Assembly: GCA_014379965.1 (NCBI GenBank) | Contig: JACMKU010000099.1 | Location: 1-59,790 of the forward strand | Reading direction: 5' to 3' | Source: Chitinophagaceae bacterium | GTDB taxonomy: Bacteria; Bacteroidota; Bacteroidia; Chitinophagales; Chitinophagaceae | Length of the DNA: 59,790 nt | Shown here: piece after piece, positions 1 to 8,919 of the stretch | Numbering within the stretch: position 1 is the first letter of the stretch | Layout of the letters: each line of letters starts with the position of its first letter | Program-made: the position numbers and the translations under genes | The notes under the pieces: generated by a model | What the model was told of the DNA's origin: nothing | What the model saw: only the letters and a program-made list of their open reading frames with translations | The model's database searches: none

Positions 1-431
1 ATCAACATGCAAGGGGAACTATTGTTGGCATTACGAGGGGAACGACGGACGCACACATCGCGAGAGCCGCGATCGAGAGTATCGCATACCAATCGATGGA
101 TCTTCTAAAGGCTATGGAGGCTGATGCGGGTCTTCCGATCAAAGAACTCCGTGTTGATGGAGGGGCTACCATCAATAACCATCTCATGCAATTCCAGAGT
201 GACATTCTCAATACGACGGTCGTCAGGCCGAAGATCACGGAGACGACTGCTTTGGGCGCGGCCTATCTCGCCGGTCTGGCTGTTGGTTACTGGCACGACA
301 TCGATGAATTGCAGCAATACTGGCAAAAAGATCGCGCATTCACCCCCGCAATGGCCGATGAAACGAGGACCGATCTACAAAAAAACTGGAACCGCGCCAT
401 CAAAGCTGCACAGGCCTGGGCTGGTGAATAA
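1..431 (+). CDS. glpK: Glycerol kinase, C-terminal part
   Basis: The window opens inside this gene; the frame is open from base 3 and ends with TAA at 429-431, leaving about 142 residues. The visible part is the end of the second FGGY-family ATPase domain. The stretch [15 protein letters not shown], then LRVDGGA and LMQFQSDIL, is the classic glycerol kinase C-terminal block that forms part of the nucleotide cleft. The enzyme phosphorylates glycerol to sn-glycerol-3-phosphate in the cytoplasm. The glycerol facilitator gene follows 33 bp downstream on the same strand, which supports a glycerol uptake operon. Xylulokinase or another FGGY kinase is a less likely reading, because of the neighbour and the LMQFQSDIL motif. 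Confidence 0.95.
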   Translation, partial: QHARGTIVGITRGTTDAHIARAAIESIAYQSMDLLKAMEADAGLPIKELRVDGGATINNHLMQFQSDILNTTVVRPKITETTALGAAYLAGLAVGYWHDIDELQQYWQKDRAFTPAMADETRTDLQKNWNRAIKAAQAWAGE

Positions 432-464
432 TCTTACCTTTCTACCAACTAAACCAACTATAAT

Positions 465-1178
465 ATGAATCAATCTCCTTTTCTCGGTGAGTTCCTTGGC
501 ACCGCGCTGTTGATCATCATGGGTGCCGGCGTAGTAGCCAACGTTGTGCTCAACAAAACGAAGGGCCAGAATAGTGGATGGATCGTCATCACTTTCGGAT
601 GGGCCATGGCGGTTTTCCTCGGCGTCTTCGCCTCTAATAAGCTGGGCGGTAGCGGGCACTTAAACCCTGCTGTTTCCATTGCCTTAAGCATCGCAGGTGA
701 ATTCGATTCATCGTTGCTTGCGACCTACATCGCTGCACAGTTCGCGGGCGCGTTCACGGGAGCAGTGATAGTGTGGGTAGCCTACAAGCAACATTTCGAT
801 GCGACGATCGACTCAGATCTCAAACTGGCTGTATTCAGCACAGCTCCCGCCATAAGGAATCCGTTGTATAACCTCCTTACTGAGGCAATTGCCACCTTCA
901 TCTTAATGTTCGGAGCTATGACGATGTCGAAATCGGCCCAGACCTTGGGAGCATTGGACGCACTACCTGTTGCGTTGCTGGTATTGGGTATCGGCTTGTC
1001 GCTCGGTGGACCCACTGGCTATGCGATCAACCCCGCAAGAGACCTAGGGCCTCGAATTGCCCACTTCATATTGCCTATTCCAGGTAAGAGAGGTAGTGAT
1101 TGGAGCTATTCGTGGATTCCGGTTGTGGGACCGATTGTTGGCGCTGTCGCGGCGGTGTTACTCTTTCAATTATTCTAA
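465..1178 (+). CDS. glpF: Glycerol uptake facilitator (aquaporin family)
   Basis: This 237-residue inner-membrane channel belongs to the MIP/aquaporin family. Both pore motifs are present: NPA at residues 67-69 (HLNPAVSIAL) and NPARD at 189-193 (AINPARDLGPR). The Asp after the second NPA-Arg is the hallmark of glycerol facilitators as opposed to water-specific aquaporins. About six hydrophobic segments and two half-helices are visible. It lies just after glpK in the same direction, so glycerol entering through the channel would be trapped by phosphorylation. Length is slightly short for the family but both halves are complete. Transcription probably ends in the inverted repeat just downstream, which sits between this gene and the convergent aminotransferase. 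Confidence 0.95.
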   Translation: MNQSPFLGEFLGTALLIIMGAGVVANVVLNKTKGQNSGWIVITFGWAMAVFLGVFASNKLGGSGHLNPAVSIALSIAGEFDSSLLATYIAAQFAGAFTGAVIVWVAYKQHFDATIDSDLKLAVFSTAPAIRNPLYNLLTEAIATFILMFGAMTMSKSAQTLGALDALPVALLVLGIGLSLGGPTGYAINPARDLGPRIAHFILPIPGKRGSDWSYSWIPVVGPIVGAVAAVLLFQLF

Positions 1179-1197
1179 TCCAGATGGATAAATAGAA

Positions 1198-1290
1198 ATG
1201 TAGAATGTAAAATCTAGAATCTAAAATGTAAAAGGTCTACACCCTAAATGATTGATCACCTTTTACATTTTAGATTCTACATTTTACATT
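1198..1290. repeat. Intergenic word hairpin, ATGTARA type
   Basis: Two arms (1198-1236 and 1258-1290) are reverse complements built of degenerate 7-nt units such as ATGTAAA, ATGTAGA and ATCTAAA. They enclose a loop of about 20 nt. The element lies between the convergent glpF and aminotransferase genes, so it could act as a bidirectional terminator. There is no classical GC stem with a T-run. Confidence 0.8.
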
Positions 1291-1296
1291 TAATAT

Positions 1297-2472
1297 TTAT
1301 TCGCATGCTGCCACGATCACCTCCGCGGCCTCCCTCAAAAGGTTTTCCGTAATTGTCAAAGGCGGTGAAATGCGAAGGCATTCGGGTGCAAAAAGAAACC
1401 AGTCGGTTAACACGCCGCGTTCGATACATCGATCAATGACACGCTTATTGGTTTCGAAAGAATCGAATTCAACGGCCATCCACAAACCTGCTGAGCGTAT
1501 CGTTTTTATTTTTGGATGAACCAGTAGTGATCGCATTAGTTTTTCCTTGGCGTCGATACCTTCAACCAATTTTTCATCGATCAACACCTGCATAGCTGCC
1601 AGCCCTGCGGCGCAGCAGACAGGGTGACCCCCAAACGTAGTGATGTGTCCGAGAACGGGGTTTGTCATGAGTGTGTCCATCAATTCTTTCTTTGCGATAA
1701 AGGCCCCTAGTGGCATACCTCCTCCAAGAGCCTTCCCTAATAGCAACACATCGGGCACGATTTCAAACCGATCGAATCCCCAGAGTGTTCCCGTTCGACC
1801 GAAGGCAGTTTGAATCTCGTCAAGAATAAGTAACGTACCCGTTTCTGTACATTTCCTGCGCAATGCCTGCATCCATTTCTTATGCGGCTTTCTTACACCT
1901 GCCTCTGCCTGGATCGTTTCGGCGACGACACAGGCAGTTGCAGTCGTTATGGCTTCGAGAGCCTCAAAGGAATTATAATCAAGATGGCTTATCCCCGGCA
2001 GGAGTGGCCGGAAGGAATTGCGCCAGTGTTCATCTCCCATGATGCTTAACGCGCCCTGCGTTGAGCCATGATAGGAATTGCGAAAGGCGATTATTCTTAC
2101 GCGACTGGTAACGCGTTTCGCCAATTTCATTGCACCTTCAACTGCCTCAGCGCCGGAATTGGTGAAGTAAACGGAATTGAGGGAAGAAGGCAGGTGATCG
2201 ACAAGGAACTTTGCATACTTCACCTGGGGCGCTTCCACCATTTCTCCATACACCATTATGTGCAGGTATGCATCCAACTGCTCGTGGATCGCATGCAACA
2301 CCTTCGGATGCCGGTGCCCAGTATTGGCCACACTTATACCGCCAATAATGTCAATGTAACGCTTGCCCGCGGCATCGAAAAGTTCCACTCCCTCTGCCTT
2401 TATGATCTCGAGGGCGAGGGGCGATGGTGAAGTCTGCGCCAGGTGTTGGAGGAAAAGTTCGCGCTGGTTCAT
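1297..2472 (-). CDS. Class III PLP-dependent aminotransferase
   Basis: This 391-residue protein is a fold-type I class III aminotransferase of the acetylornithine/ornithine/4-aminobutyrate group. The cofactor-phosphate loop TNSGAEAVEGAMKLA lies at 104-118, DEIQTAFGRTG at 218-228, and the Schiff-base lysine is K247 in LLLGKALGGGMPLGAF. The enzyme moves an amino group between an omega-amino or amino-acid donor and a 2-oxo acid in the cytoplasm. The substrate cannot be read from sequence and no arginine or lysine pathway gene is adjacent, so the call stays at family level. Acetylornithine aminotransferase or lysine 6-aminotransferase are alternatives. It is a single-gene unit, convergent with glpF and divergent from the carbonic-anhydrase-like gene. 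Confidence 0.9.
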   Translation of the reverse strand: MNQRELFLQHLAQTSPSPLALEIIKAEGVELFDAAGKRYIDIIGGISVANTGHRHPKVLHAIHEQLDAYLHIMVYGEMVEAPQVKYAKFLVDHLPSSLNSVYFTNSGAEAVEGAMKLAKRVTSRVRIIAFRNSYHGSTQGALSIMGDEHWRNSFRPLLPGISHLDYNSFEALEAITTATACVVAETIQAEAGVRKPHKKWMQALRRKCTETGTLLILDEIQTAFGRTGTLWGFDRFEIVPDVLLLGKALGGGMPLGAFIAKKELMDTLMTNPVLGHITTFGGHPVCCAAGLAAMQVLIDEKLVEGIDAKEKLMRSLLVHPKIKTIRSAGLWMAVEFDSFETNKRVIDRCIERGVLTDWFLFAPECLRISPPLTITENLLREAAEVIVAACE

Positions 2473-2492
2473 TACAGCGAAATATTATTTGG

Positions 2493-2528
2493 GGCAAAGA
2501 ACGCAAAGCCCTGCAAAGGCGCAAAAGA
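2493..2528. repeat. GCAAAG word array
   Basis: Four spaced copies of a GCAAAG(G/N)C-type unit lie just upstream of the aminotransferase start. The same word, on the opposite strand as CTTTGCG, recurs in the composite element near 47.5 kb. No inverted partner is seen nearby. Confidence 0.55.
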
Positions 2529-2559
2529 ATTTATATAATTTGCGGGGGTCTATTCATTA

Positions 2560-2715
2560 GTTACGGGTTATGAGTTATGGGTTACGTGTTACTTTAGATC
2601 GAGCTTTCACTTAAAGTTGCTATATGTTGTGCAAGGCTAGAATGGATCTTCTAAATAAAGCGACCTTCCAACACCCGTAACCCGTAACCCATAACTCATA
2701 ACCCATAACCCATCA
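2560..2715. repeat. Intergenic word hairpin, GTTAYGG type
   Basis: Arm 1 (2560-2592) is made of 7-nt units GTTACGG, GTTATGA, GTTATGG, GTTACGT. Arm 2 (2673-2715) is the reverse complement of similar units in a different order and number. The loop is about 80 nt. Unlike most others, this element lies in a divergent intergenic region and ends 16 bp before the next start codon, so a simple terminator role does not fit. Confidence 0.8.
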
Positions 2716-2731
2716 CTCACAAACTCCTCTT

Positions 2732-3244
2732 ATGCCAATAATACTCCCTGTTGAAGACAACCACCCTAGGTTCGGAGACGATGTGTTTATTGCTCCAAAC
2801 GCTACTATCGTTGGCGACGTAGTAATGGGAGACGAATGCAGCATCTGGTTCAATGCCGTAGTGCGCGGCGACGTCAACTTCATCCGCATAGGTAACAAGG
2901 TAAATATCCAGGACGGGGCCTGTATCCATTGTACCTACCAGCGCTATGGCACAACAATTGGTAATAATGTATCCATAGGCCACCATGCGATCGTACATGG
3001 CTGTACCCTTCATGATAATGTGTTGGTGGGAATGGGAGCGATCATCATGGACAATGCGGTAGTGCATAGCAACACGATCATCGCCGCTGGTGCAGTAGTA
3101 TTGGAGAACACGATTTGTGAAGGAGGAAGTATTTATGCGGGCGTCCCCGCTAAAAAGGTCAAGGACATTTCACAGGAAAAGATCAGTGGAGAGATCGATA
3201 GGATAGCGAATAATTATGTGAAATATGCGAGTTGGTTCAAGTAG
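2732..3244 (+). CDS. Gamma-carbonic-anhydrase-like hexapeptide protein
   Basis: This 170-residue protein is a left-handed beta-helix protein of the gamma carbonic anhydrase family (YrdA/PaaY/CaiE group). Hexapeptide repeats run from about residue 15 to 140. The histidines expected to bind metal are in IHCT and GHHAIVHG, in the H...H-x4-H arrangement of the family. It would be a trimeric cytoplasmic protein; carbonic anhydrase activity is plausible, but many members are uncharacterised or inactive. The C-terminal helix after GVPAKKVKDIS is typical of the family. It is a single gene directly downstream of a word hairpin. Confidence 0.88.
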   Translation: MPIILPVEDNHPRFGDDVFIAPNATIVGDVVMGDECSIWFNAVVRGDVNFIRIGNKVNIQDGACIHCTYQRYGTTIGNNVSIGHHAIVHGCTLHDNVLVGMGAIIMDNAVVHSNTIIAAGAVVLENTICEGGSIYAGVPAKKVKDISQEKISGEIDRIANNYVKYASWFK

Positions 3245-3422
3245 GAAATGAAAGGTTATGGGCCCTTATATATACTGGCGATAAATATTCGTAAAGATTG
3301 CCTATTGATAATGAAGATGCTGTCCCATGGCGGCTGACAGCCGAGGCCCAACTGGTACATTTACTATGGCAGGAGCAATTATTAATGTATAATTTCGTTT
3401 TTACTGAAGATAAATTAAGACT

Positions 3423-3605
3423 ATGAAAAAGCCTCTTTTAATCATCACCGTTTTGACTTCCGCCCTACTGATTACCTCCTGCAATCTTTTCAAGAAAGGA
3501 CAGGGTTGCCCCACTAATGGTAAGAACGTCGGTGCAGAGAAACTGGTGAGTGGAGATCCGGCCTCTGAGAAGGCTGCAAGGAAAGCGAAAAAATTCAAAA
3601 GTTAA
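3423..3605 (+). CDS. Small lipoprotein
   Basis: This 60-residue protein begins with a lipoprotein signal peptide: lysines at 2-3, a hydrophobic core, and the lipobox LITSC with Cys20. The mature part is about 40 residues and basic at its end, with a KGQGCPTNGKNVGAEKL segment. It would be anchored in the inner or outer membrane facing the periplasm. I do not recognise a domain and no function is suggested. It follows the carbonic-anhydrase-like gene by 178 bp and precedes another small gene of unknown function. Confidence 0.7.
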   Translation: MKKPLLIITVLTSALLITSCNLFKKGQGCPTNGKNVGAEKLVSGDPASEKAARKAKKFKS

Positions 3606-3674
3606 CTTTTCGTGTGCAGCTTTTATTTCTGAATCCGGGTCTTATAGTAAAGCGTAAAAAACCTTTTAGATACT

Positions 3675-4007
3675 ATGAGCCTTACCCTACGAACCACTTT
3701 AGGATGTACCGAAGCCATCATCGCTGATGACGGAGGTTTGAAAACCTTCTACCAGGTAGCTGACATTCTAACCGACGACTTCCGCGTCAACTTCATCAAC
3801 AAAGAAGATGACTTTGATGCAATCGACTGGGAGTTCAAATTCAAAGGTCACCAGATGACCCTTCACTACAGCATCTACAACGGCATTTCCCTTTTCCCAA
3901 CCCGCACCAGCGAAGCTGTGACCAAGGACAACAAGGCTGTTGTCGACCTGGCAAGCCTGGTGGAAGCGAAGCTTTTCCAGTTCGCTGCAAAGAGAAACAT
4001 CGCATAG
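3675..4007 (+). CDS. Conserved-looking hypothetical protein
   Basis: This 110-residue soluble protein has no signal peptide or membrane segment. It is acidic in the middle (NKEDDFDAIDWEF) and shows alternating hydrophobic residues consistent with an alpha/beta fold. The reading frame has codon use like its neighbours, and there is no overlapping gene on the other strand, so it is probably real. I do not recognise the family. It lies 69 bp after the small lipoprotein gene on the same strand and is convergent with rsgA. Confidence 0.65.
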   Translation: MSLTLRTTLGCTEAIIADDGGLKTFYQVADILTDDFRVNFINKEDDFDAIDWEFKFKGHQMTLHYSIYNGISLFPTRTSEAVTKDNKAVVDLASLVEAKLFQFAAKRNIA

Positions 4008-4083
4008 AGATTGACCACTGATCTTTATGATTGTTATGATTTTCGCTGATAGTACCCCTAGACGTTAGTAGCTCACTAAACGC

Positions 4084-5025
4084 TTAATAACTCTTCTCCT
4101 CTATCGATCCAAGGATATTGATATAGCTGACGTATCTGTCGGCGGAGATCTCGCCTGCCTCGACCGCGTCCTTAACCGCACAATCGGGTTCGTCTACATG
4201 CAGACAGTTGTTGAACTGGCATTCATTTAACCTGGAACGCATCTCCGGGTAATAATGCGAGACTTCCTGCTTCTCGAGGTCCACTAATCCAAATTCCCGC
4301 ATACCCGGTGTATCTATAATTCTGCCTCCTCCGGGGAGGTCATACATCTCCGCAAAGGTGGTCGTATGCTGTCCTTTTCCACTCCAGCCACTTACACCCT
4401 GAGTCTTCAAGGTCAACTCCGGCAGAATGACATTCAACAGGGATGACTTACCTACGCCGCTATGACCGCTTATCAGGGTAGTCTTACCCACCAGCTCACT
4501 CTCTAGAGGCCTCAGTCCTTCGTTATCCTTCACGCTCACCAGGAATACCCGGTAGCCGATGTTTTCATACATTCCCTTCCATTGCTCGAACCTGTCCTGT
4601 TCTTTCTTCTTATACAGATCAGCCTTGTTGAAGACGATCATCGGCGGCACGTGGTACATCTCGGAAGCAACAAGAAAACGGTCGATGAAGCCTTGAGAGG
4701 TCTTCGGTTCTTTCAATGTAGCCACAAGCATCGACTGATCGAGATTCGACGCGATAATATGATGCTGGTGAGCGAATCGGGGCGACTGCCTGTTGATATA
4801 GTTGTGCCGATCGAGGATTCTCGTAATCGTCACGGAACCTTCACCCTCGTTCTCCATTTCTATTTCCACTTCATCGCCTACCGCGACGGGGTTAGTACTG
4901 GTAATGTCGTCGATCTTAAACACGCCCTTCATTCGGGCATTATAAGTGCGCGGTTCATTGCCTTGGTCAATTGTCTTGACGATATACCAGCTGCCCGTAG
5001 ACTTATATACAAGTGCTTTCATCAT
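4084..5025 (-). CDS. rsgA: Ribosome small subunit GTPase RsgA
   Basis: This 313-residue protein is the circularly permuted GTPase that acts in late 30S subunit maturation. An N-terminal OB-fold covers about residues 1-70. The G4 motif NKAD (133-136) comes before the P-loop GHSGVGKSS (187-195) and G3 DTPG (238-241), the permuted order typical of RsgA. The C-terminal zinc site is complete: Cys269, Cys274, His276 and Cys282. The gene starts 4 bp after the batA stop codon, so it is probably translated as the last gene of the moxR-bat transcript. Adjacency to a stress-tolerance operon is not explained by its known role. Confidence 0.96.
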   Translation of the reverse strand: MMKALVYKSTGSWYIVKTIDQGNEPRTYNARMKGVFKIDDITSTNPVAVGDEVEIEMENEGEGSVTITRILDRHNYINRQSPRFAHQHHIIASNLDQSMLVATLKEPKTSQGFIDRFLVASEMYHVPPMIVFNKADLYKKKEQDRFEQWKGMYENIGYRVFLVSVKDNEGLRPLESELVGKTTLISGHSGVGKSSLLNVILPELTLKTQGVSGWSGKGQHTTTFAEMYDLPGGGRIIDTPGMREFGLVDLEKQEVSHYYPEMRSRLNECQFNNCLHVDEPDCAVKDAVEAGEISADRYVSYINILGSIEEKSY

Positions 5026-5029
5026 CTCC

Positions 5030-6043
5030 TCAGGGAAATTTTTTAAATACGGTAAATCGCAATAATAGTTCCAGGCAAACTAATACGAGCGCAGCCAGCA
5101 CAAACGGGAAGAACCTTTCCTCGTATCGCTTATATGACGTAATCTCCACCTTGGATTTCTCCTGTTTGTCTATCTGCGAATAAATATACTTGAGCGCTTC
5201 CTTGTCCTTCGCGCGAAAATATCTACCTCCTGTTTGTTCGGCTATTCTCCGCAACAGGTCCTCGTCGATGAAGTCGATCGCCGGATTACCCCTCTGCCTG
5301 GCATTTGGAGCCCTCTCCACAATCGAAGTGGGCAATGCACCCATACCTATCGTATACACCTTCACTCCTTTCGCCCGCGCAATCTCCAACGCCGTTAGCG
5401 GATCGATCAGTCTCGTTTCCGGTGGATCTTCTTTGCCATCTGTTAGCAGTATGATCACCTTCGACTTCGCCTGGCTCTGCGACAGACGATCCACCGCCGT
5501 AGCCAGACCTTCGCCAATGACCGTACCATCTGCCAGGTATTTCCTGCTCTCCAATGATTGTACTTGCGTCACCAATACATTCTTGTCAGTAGTAAGTGGA
5601 ACCAGCGTGAACGCCTCACCAGAGAAGATCACGATCCCGATCCTGTCTACTGGCCGGCTCAGGATAAACTCTGCCGCAACCTGCTTGGCAACCTCCATCC
5701 TCGAAGGAAGAATATCTCTCGATCCCATACTCCCGCTTACGTCAAGGCAAAGTACTATGTCAATGCCTTCACCAAGAGTTTGTTCCTGGTCATTGCGTTT
5801 CTGCGGACGTGCAAGGGCTACTACCAGGCAGATGATGGCAAGCAGTCGCAGGATGAAGGGAAGGTGACGGAAACGATTTTTACCAGTTGTCACATTAAAT
5901 GGCTGAGCAGTGGAGACCTGTATGGTTGCGCTATTCCGATTATTCTTCTTCACATACCGCCAAATCAGCACCGGCACCCATAACAATTGGGCAAACACCA
6001 GTGGTTGGGCAAAATCAATTTCTTTTAACCAATCGTACAGCAT
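5030..6043 (-). CDS. batA: VWA-domain membrane protein BatA
   Basis: This 337-residue protein has an N-terminal membrane region (hydrophobic about 12-30 and 62-80), a von Willebrand factor A domain, and a C-terminal membrane helix (about 312-330). The metal-dependent adhesion site is intact: DVSGSMGS at 101-108, with the later TDG element in ILLTDGKED. Bat proteins act with MoxR and DUF58 proteins; in Bacteroides they were first linked to aerotolerance, and the molecular role is still uncertain. The gene overlaps the preceding gene's stop by one base, indicating tight coupling. Further bat genes (batB to batE) are not present here; rsgA follows instead. Confidence 0.92.
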   Translation of the reverse strand: MLYDWLKEIDFAQPLVFAQLLWVPVLIWRYVKKNNRNSATIQVSTAQPFNVTTGKNRFRHLPFILRLLAIICLVVALARPQKRNDQEQTLGEGIDIVLCLDVSGSMGSRDILPSRMEVAKQVAAEFILSRPVDRIGIVIFSGEAFTLVPLTTDKNVLVTQVQSLESRKYLADGTVIGEGLATAVDRLSQSQAKSKVIILLTDGKEDPPETRLIDPLTALEIARAKGVKVYTIGMGALPTSIVERAPNARQRGNPAIDFIDEDLLRRIAEQTGGRYFRAKDKEALKYIYSQIDKQEKSKVEITSYKRYEERFFPFVLAALVLVCLELLLRFTVFKKFP

Positions 6044-6927
6044 TATTTTAACTGTTCAATTTCTATTATTGTCTGCTTGATAGCATCAAGGGCCTTCCTG
6101 TCATCCTCTCTTGTCGGTTCATATTTCGCAAACTTGACAAAATCACTAAGCATTAGCGACTGTGATAGTTTCTCGAACTGATCCCGAGTGATCGGCAATC
6201 CTTTCAATTGCTTCACGATATCATCAGTAGTTTTCTGAAGCGAATGGATTCCCTTTCTCTTCGATATATAGACCCTGAATATGTCAACCATCCTGGAATA
6301 AAAAAGTTTCTTGTCTGCCCCCGCACTCTCCAGTTGTTCGAGGCCCTTCATGGCCTCTTCGTATGGATCGATTGCGGCAACTGGCGCCTGTACCACCGGC
6401 TTCTTTTTGCGAAGCACCAGGTATAAGACAACAATAAGCAACAGGACTCCGCCTCCTATCGCGAACCATATCCACCTCTTATCCTTCTCCTTTTCTGGCG
6501 TAACCTCCATGATATCCTTGATGTCGTGGTAGTCCTGCTCCGGGTTAAAATCGGAGAAGACAACGTCCATCGGAATGGTGTCCGTAAAAATGTCGTCGCG
6601 GAGATTAAATGCGGGTATCACCCAGTGCCCGGAATCGAAACTCGTGATCTTGATAACCTGCTGCAGGCGCGTTCCCTCGGCTGTATTTGTAGTATCTATG
6701 GCTGGCTTTTCAAGAAATTCGAAGTGTGGGATAGAATCGATGTAGAAGAATCGGATGGGCTCATTCTCCGGGATGTCTGCGATGAGCGTGAGTAATACAG
6801 GTTCACCAATCAGGAGCTTGTTTTTGTCTACAGTCGCCCTCACCGTCGTACCCTGGGCCGCCGCGAATAGTGCAGCAAACAGCAATAGGGACAAACTAAA
6901 GGCTTTATAGGAATTCGTATTGCTCAT
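6043..6927 (-). CDS. BatD-like membrane protein of the moxR-bat operon
   Basis: This 294-residue protein has an N-terminal signal peptide (about 1-25, ending AAAQG). A periplasmic immunoglobulin-like segment carries a GEPVLLTL stretch common in BatD-like proteins. One membrane helix lies at about 152-173, and a cytoplasmic tail follows with a helical domain (YEEAMKGLEQL ... FYSRMVDIFRVYISKRKGI). The tail resembles the C-terminal region of the DUF4381/BatD group. It lies between the DUF58 gene and batA, both co-directional, with a 1-base overlap with batA, so a complex of the three products at the inner membrane is a reasonable inference. The exact family assignment is less sure than that of its neighbours. 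Confidence 0.75.
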   Translation of the reverse strand: MSNTNSYKAFSLSLLLFAALFAAAQGTTVRATVDKNKLLIGEPVLLTLIADIPENEPIRFFYIDSIPHFEFLEKPAIDTTNTAEGTRLQQVIKITSFDSGHWVIPAFNLRDDIFTDTIPMDVVFSDFNPEQDYHDIKDIMEVTPEKEKDKRWIWFAIGGGVLLLIVVLYLVLRKKKPVVQAPVAAIDPYEEAMKGLEQLESAGADKKLFYSRMVDIFRVYISKRKGIHSLQKTTDDIVKQLKGLPITRDQFEKLSQSLMLSDFVKFAKYEPTREDDRKALDAIKQTIIEIEQLK

Positions 6928-6940
6928 TCAGTATGGGAAC

Positions 6941-7813
6941 TCAGCGATTGCGGCTGATAAAAAATTTCTGGAGTACTTTGACATAATCTTCATCCGTACG
7001 AAGGTGAAGGAGATCGCTGCCCGCCTTCTTAAATGTCTGCGTGCTGTATTCGGTCAACCGGAAGAACTCCTGCTGATACTGGTAACGCACAAAAGAACTG
7101 CTGCTGTCCACCCATTTCGTAATACCCGTCTCAGCATCCTGAACTTGCAGCATGCCCGCATCGGGTAACTGCATATCCATCTTATCGTATAATTTGATAC
7201 CGATGATATCATGCTTTTTCGACGCTACACGAAGGGTATGTTCATAGCTTGAATCAATAAAATCGCTTAAAATAAAAGCAATACTCTTCTGCCGGGTTGA
7301 GTTATTGAAAAACCTTAGCGCCGCACTCAATTGTGTTCCCTGGCTCTTAGGCTGCTTGCTTAGCAACTCACGCACGATATATAGTGCATGTTGTCTTCCT
7401 TTCTTAGGCGGGATATATGCTTCCACCTTGTCGCTGTAAAAGATCACCCCGATCTTGTCGGCATTATTAACAGCTGAGAAACTAAGGACAGCTCCTATCT
7501 CGGTAATGACGTCTCTCTTGCGTGCATGTGTTGTTCCAAACAATGAACTGCCGCTGATATCAACCAGGAGCATCACAGTAAGTTCACGTTCCTCCTCGAA
7601 CACCTTGCTGAACGGGTGCCCGAACCTCGCTGAAACGTTCCAGTCGATAAATCGGATGTCATCTCCTGCAGCGTACTCCCTGACTTCCTTGAAAGACATA
7701 CCCTTTCCCTTGAAGGCACTGTGGTACTCCCCGGTAAACAGGTCACTCGTCAGCTTCTTACTCTTGATCTCGAGCTCCCTGACCTTCTTTAATATTTCCT
7801 TGGTAGTTAACAA
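6941..7813 (-). CDS. DUF58 domain protein
   Basis: This 290-residue cytoplasmic protein carries the DUF58 signature FKEVREYAAGDDIRFIDWNVSARFG (about residues 41-65). A degenerate VWA fold follows, with LLVDISGS (about 82-89) in the MIDAS position. DUF58 proteins are encoded beside MoxR ATPases and are thought to be their substrates or adaptors. Downstream come the BatD-like gene and batA. Upstream, 104 bp containing a heptad array separate it from moxR, an unusually large gap for this otherwise compact operon. Confidence 0.9.
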   Translation of the reverse strand: MLTTKEILKKVRELEIKSKKLTSDLFTGEYHSAFKGKGMSFKEVREYAAGDDIRFIDWNVSARFGHPFSKVFEEERELTVMLLVDISGSSLFGTTHARKRDVITEIGAVLSFSAVNNADKIGVIFYSDKVEAYIPPKKGRQHALYIVRELLSKQPKSQGTQLSAALRFFNNSTRQKSIAFILSDFIDSSYEHTLRVASKKHDIIGIKLYDKMDMQLPDAGMLQVQDAETGITKWVDSSSSFVRYQYQQEFFRLTEYSTQTFKKAGSDLLHLRTDEDYVKVLQKFFISRNR

Positions 7814-7837
7814 TTGTGGAAATTCACAAGTTTAGTT

Positions 7838-7913
7838 GCCTCTCGCCTCTCGCCTCTCGCCTATCGCCCATTGCCTATTGCCTATTGCCCATTGCCTCTC
7901 GCCTCTCGCCTCC
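7838..7913. repeat. Heptad array, GCCTNTC/TTGCCTA word
   Basis: About ten tandem 7-nt units (GCCTCTC, GCCTATC, GCCCATT, GCCTATT) fill almost the whole gap between moxR and the DUF58 gene. The array ends 5 bp before the moxR stop codon. No inverted partner is present. A closely related word array occurs at 14.15 kb. Confidence 0.85.
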
Positions 7914-7917
7914 TCCA

Positions 7918-8919
7918 CTACGGCACATTGATCGCCTTCAACACCTCTTCAATCACACCTTCTACATTTATATTCTCCGCTTCCGCCTCGTAGGTCAAGC
8001 CGATCCTGTGACGCAACACATCGTTGCAAATACTGCGCACATCCTCTGGAATCACAAATCCTCGTTTGCTCAGGAAAGCCTGCGACTTCGCGGCAAGCGC
8101 CAGGTTGATGCTTCCCCTCGGTGATGCTCCATAAGAGATCAATGGTTTCAATTTCTCAAGATTATATTTTTCCGGATTCCTTGTCGCGAATACGATGTCC
8201 AATATGTATTGCTCGATCTTCTCATCCATGTACACTTGGCGCACCAGTTCGCGCGCATTCGCGACTTCCTGTACCGACACTACCTGCTTGATTACCGGGT
8301 AACTTCCTCCCTGCACATTCTGCCGGATGATCATCTGCTCCTCGTGCATTTTTGGATAGTTGACCACCACCTTCATGATGAACCTGTCAACCTGTGCCTC
8401 AGGTAGCGGATAGGTACCCTCCTGTTCCAACGGGTTCTGCGTAGCGAGTACGAGAAAAGGCTCATCCAGCTTATAGGTAGTGTCCCCAATCGTGACCTGT
8501 CTCTCTTGCATGGCCTCGAGTAGCGCCGATTGTACCTTGGCCGGCGCGCGATTTATTTCATCCGCCAAAATGAAGTTGGCGAAGATGGGTCCTTTACGAA
8601 CGATGAATTCATTTCGCTGCTGGTTATAGATCATCGTACCGATCACGTCGGCCGGAAGTAGATCCGGAGTAAACTGAATACGGCTGAATTTCGCATGGAT
8701 GGCAGTGGCGAGAGACTTTATGGTCAGGGTCTTGGCAAGACCCGGTACACCTTCGAGCAACACGTGCCCATTACTTAGCAGACCGATGAGCAGCCTGTCC
8801 AGCATGTGGCTTTGACCTACAATAACGTGGCCGACTTCCTCCCGGAGGCGGTCGACAAACTGGCCGGCATGACTAATACGTTCATTTAACTGACGAATAT
8901 CATCTGCGGTTTTTAGCAT
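7918..8919 (-). CDS. MoxR family AAA+ ATPase
   Basis: This 333-residue cytoplasmic ATPase has Walker A GVPGLAKT at 57-64, Walker B with LADEINRAP at about 118-126, and sensor 1 ATQNPLEQEGTYPLPEAQ, which is diagnostic of MoxR-type proteins (AAA_3). A C-terminal lid domain follows. MoxR proteins act as chaperone-like ATPases on VWA-domain partners, here probably the DUF58 and Bat proteins encoded next. It is the first gene of the minus-strand operon; the region 8920-9000 should hold the promoter, but I see no clear TAnnTTTG element. Confidence 0.94.
   Translation of the reverse strand: MLKTADDIRQLNERISHAGQFVDRLREEVGHVIVGQSHMLDRLLIGLLSNGHVLLEGVPGLAKTLTIKSLATAIHAKFSRIQFTPDLLPADVIGTMIYNQQRNEFIVRKGPIFANFILADEINRAPAKVQSALLEAMQERQVTIGDTTYKLDEPFLVLATQNPLEQEGTYPLPEAQVDRFIMKVVVNYPKMHEEQMIIRQNVQGGSYPVIKQVVSVQEVANARELVRQVYMDEKIEQYILDIVFATRNPEKYNLEKLKPLISYGASPRGSINLALAAKSQAFLSKRGFVIPEDVRSICNDVLRHRIGLTYEAEAENINVEGVIEEVLKAINVP

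Noticed and set aside
7816..8124. Plus-strand frame over the heptad array and the end of moxR
   Set aside because: Repeat translation followed by antisense of moxR; no family character.
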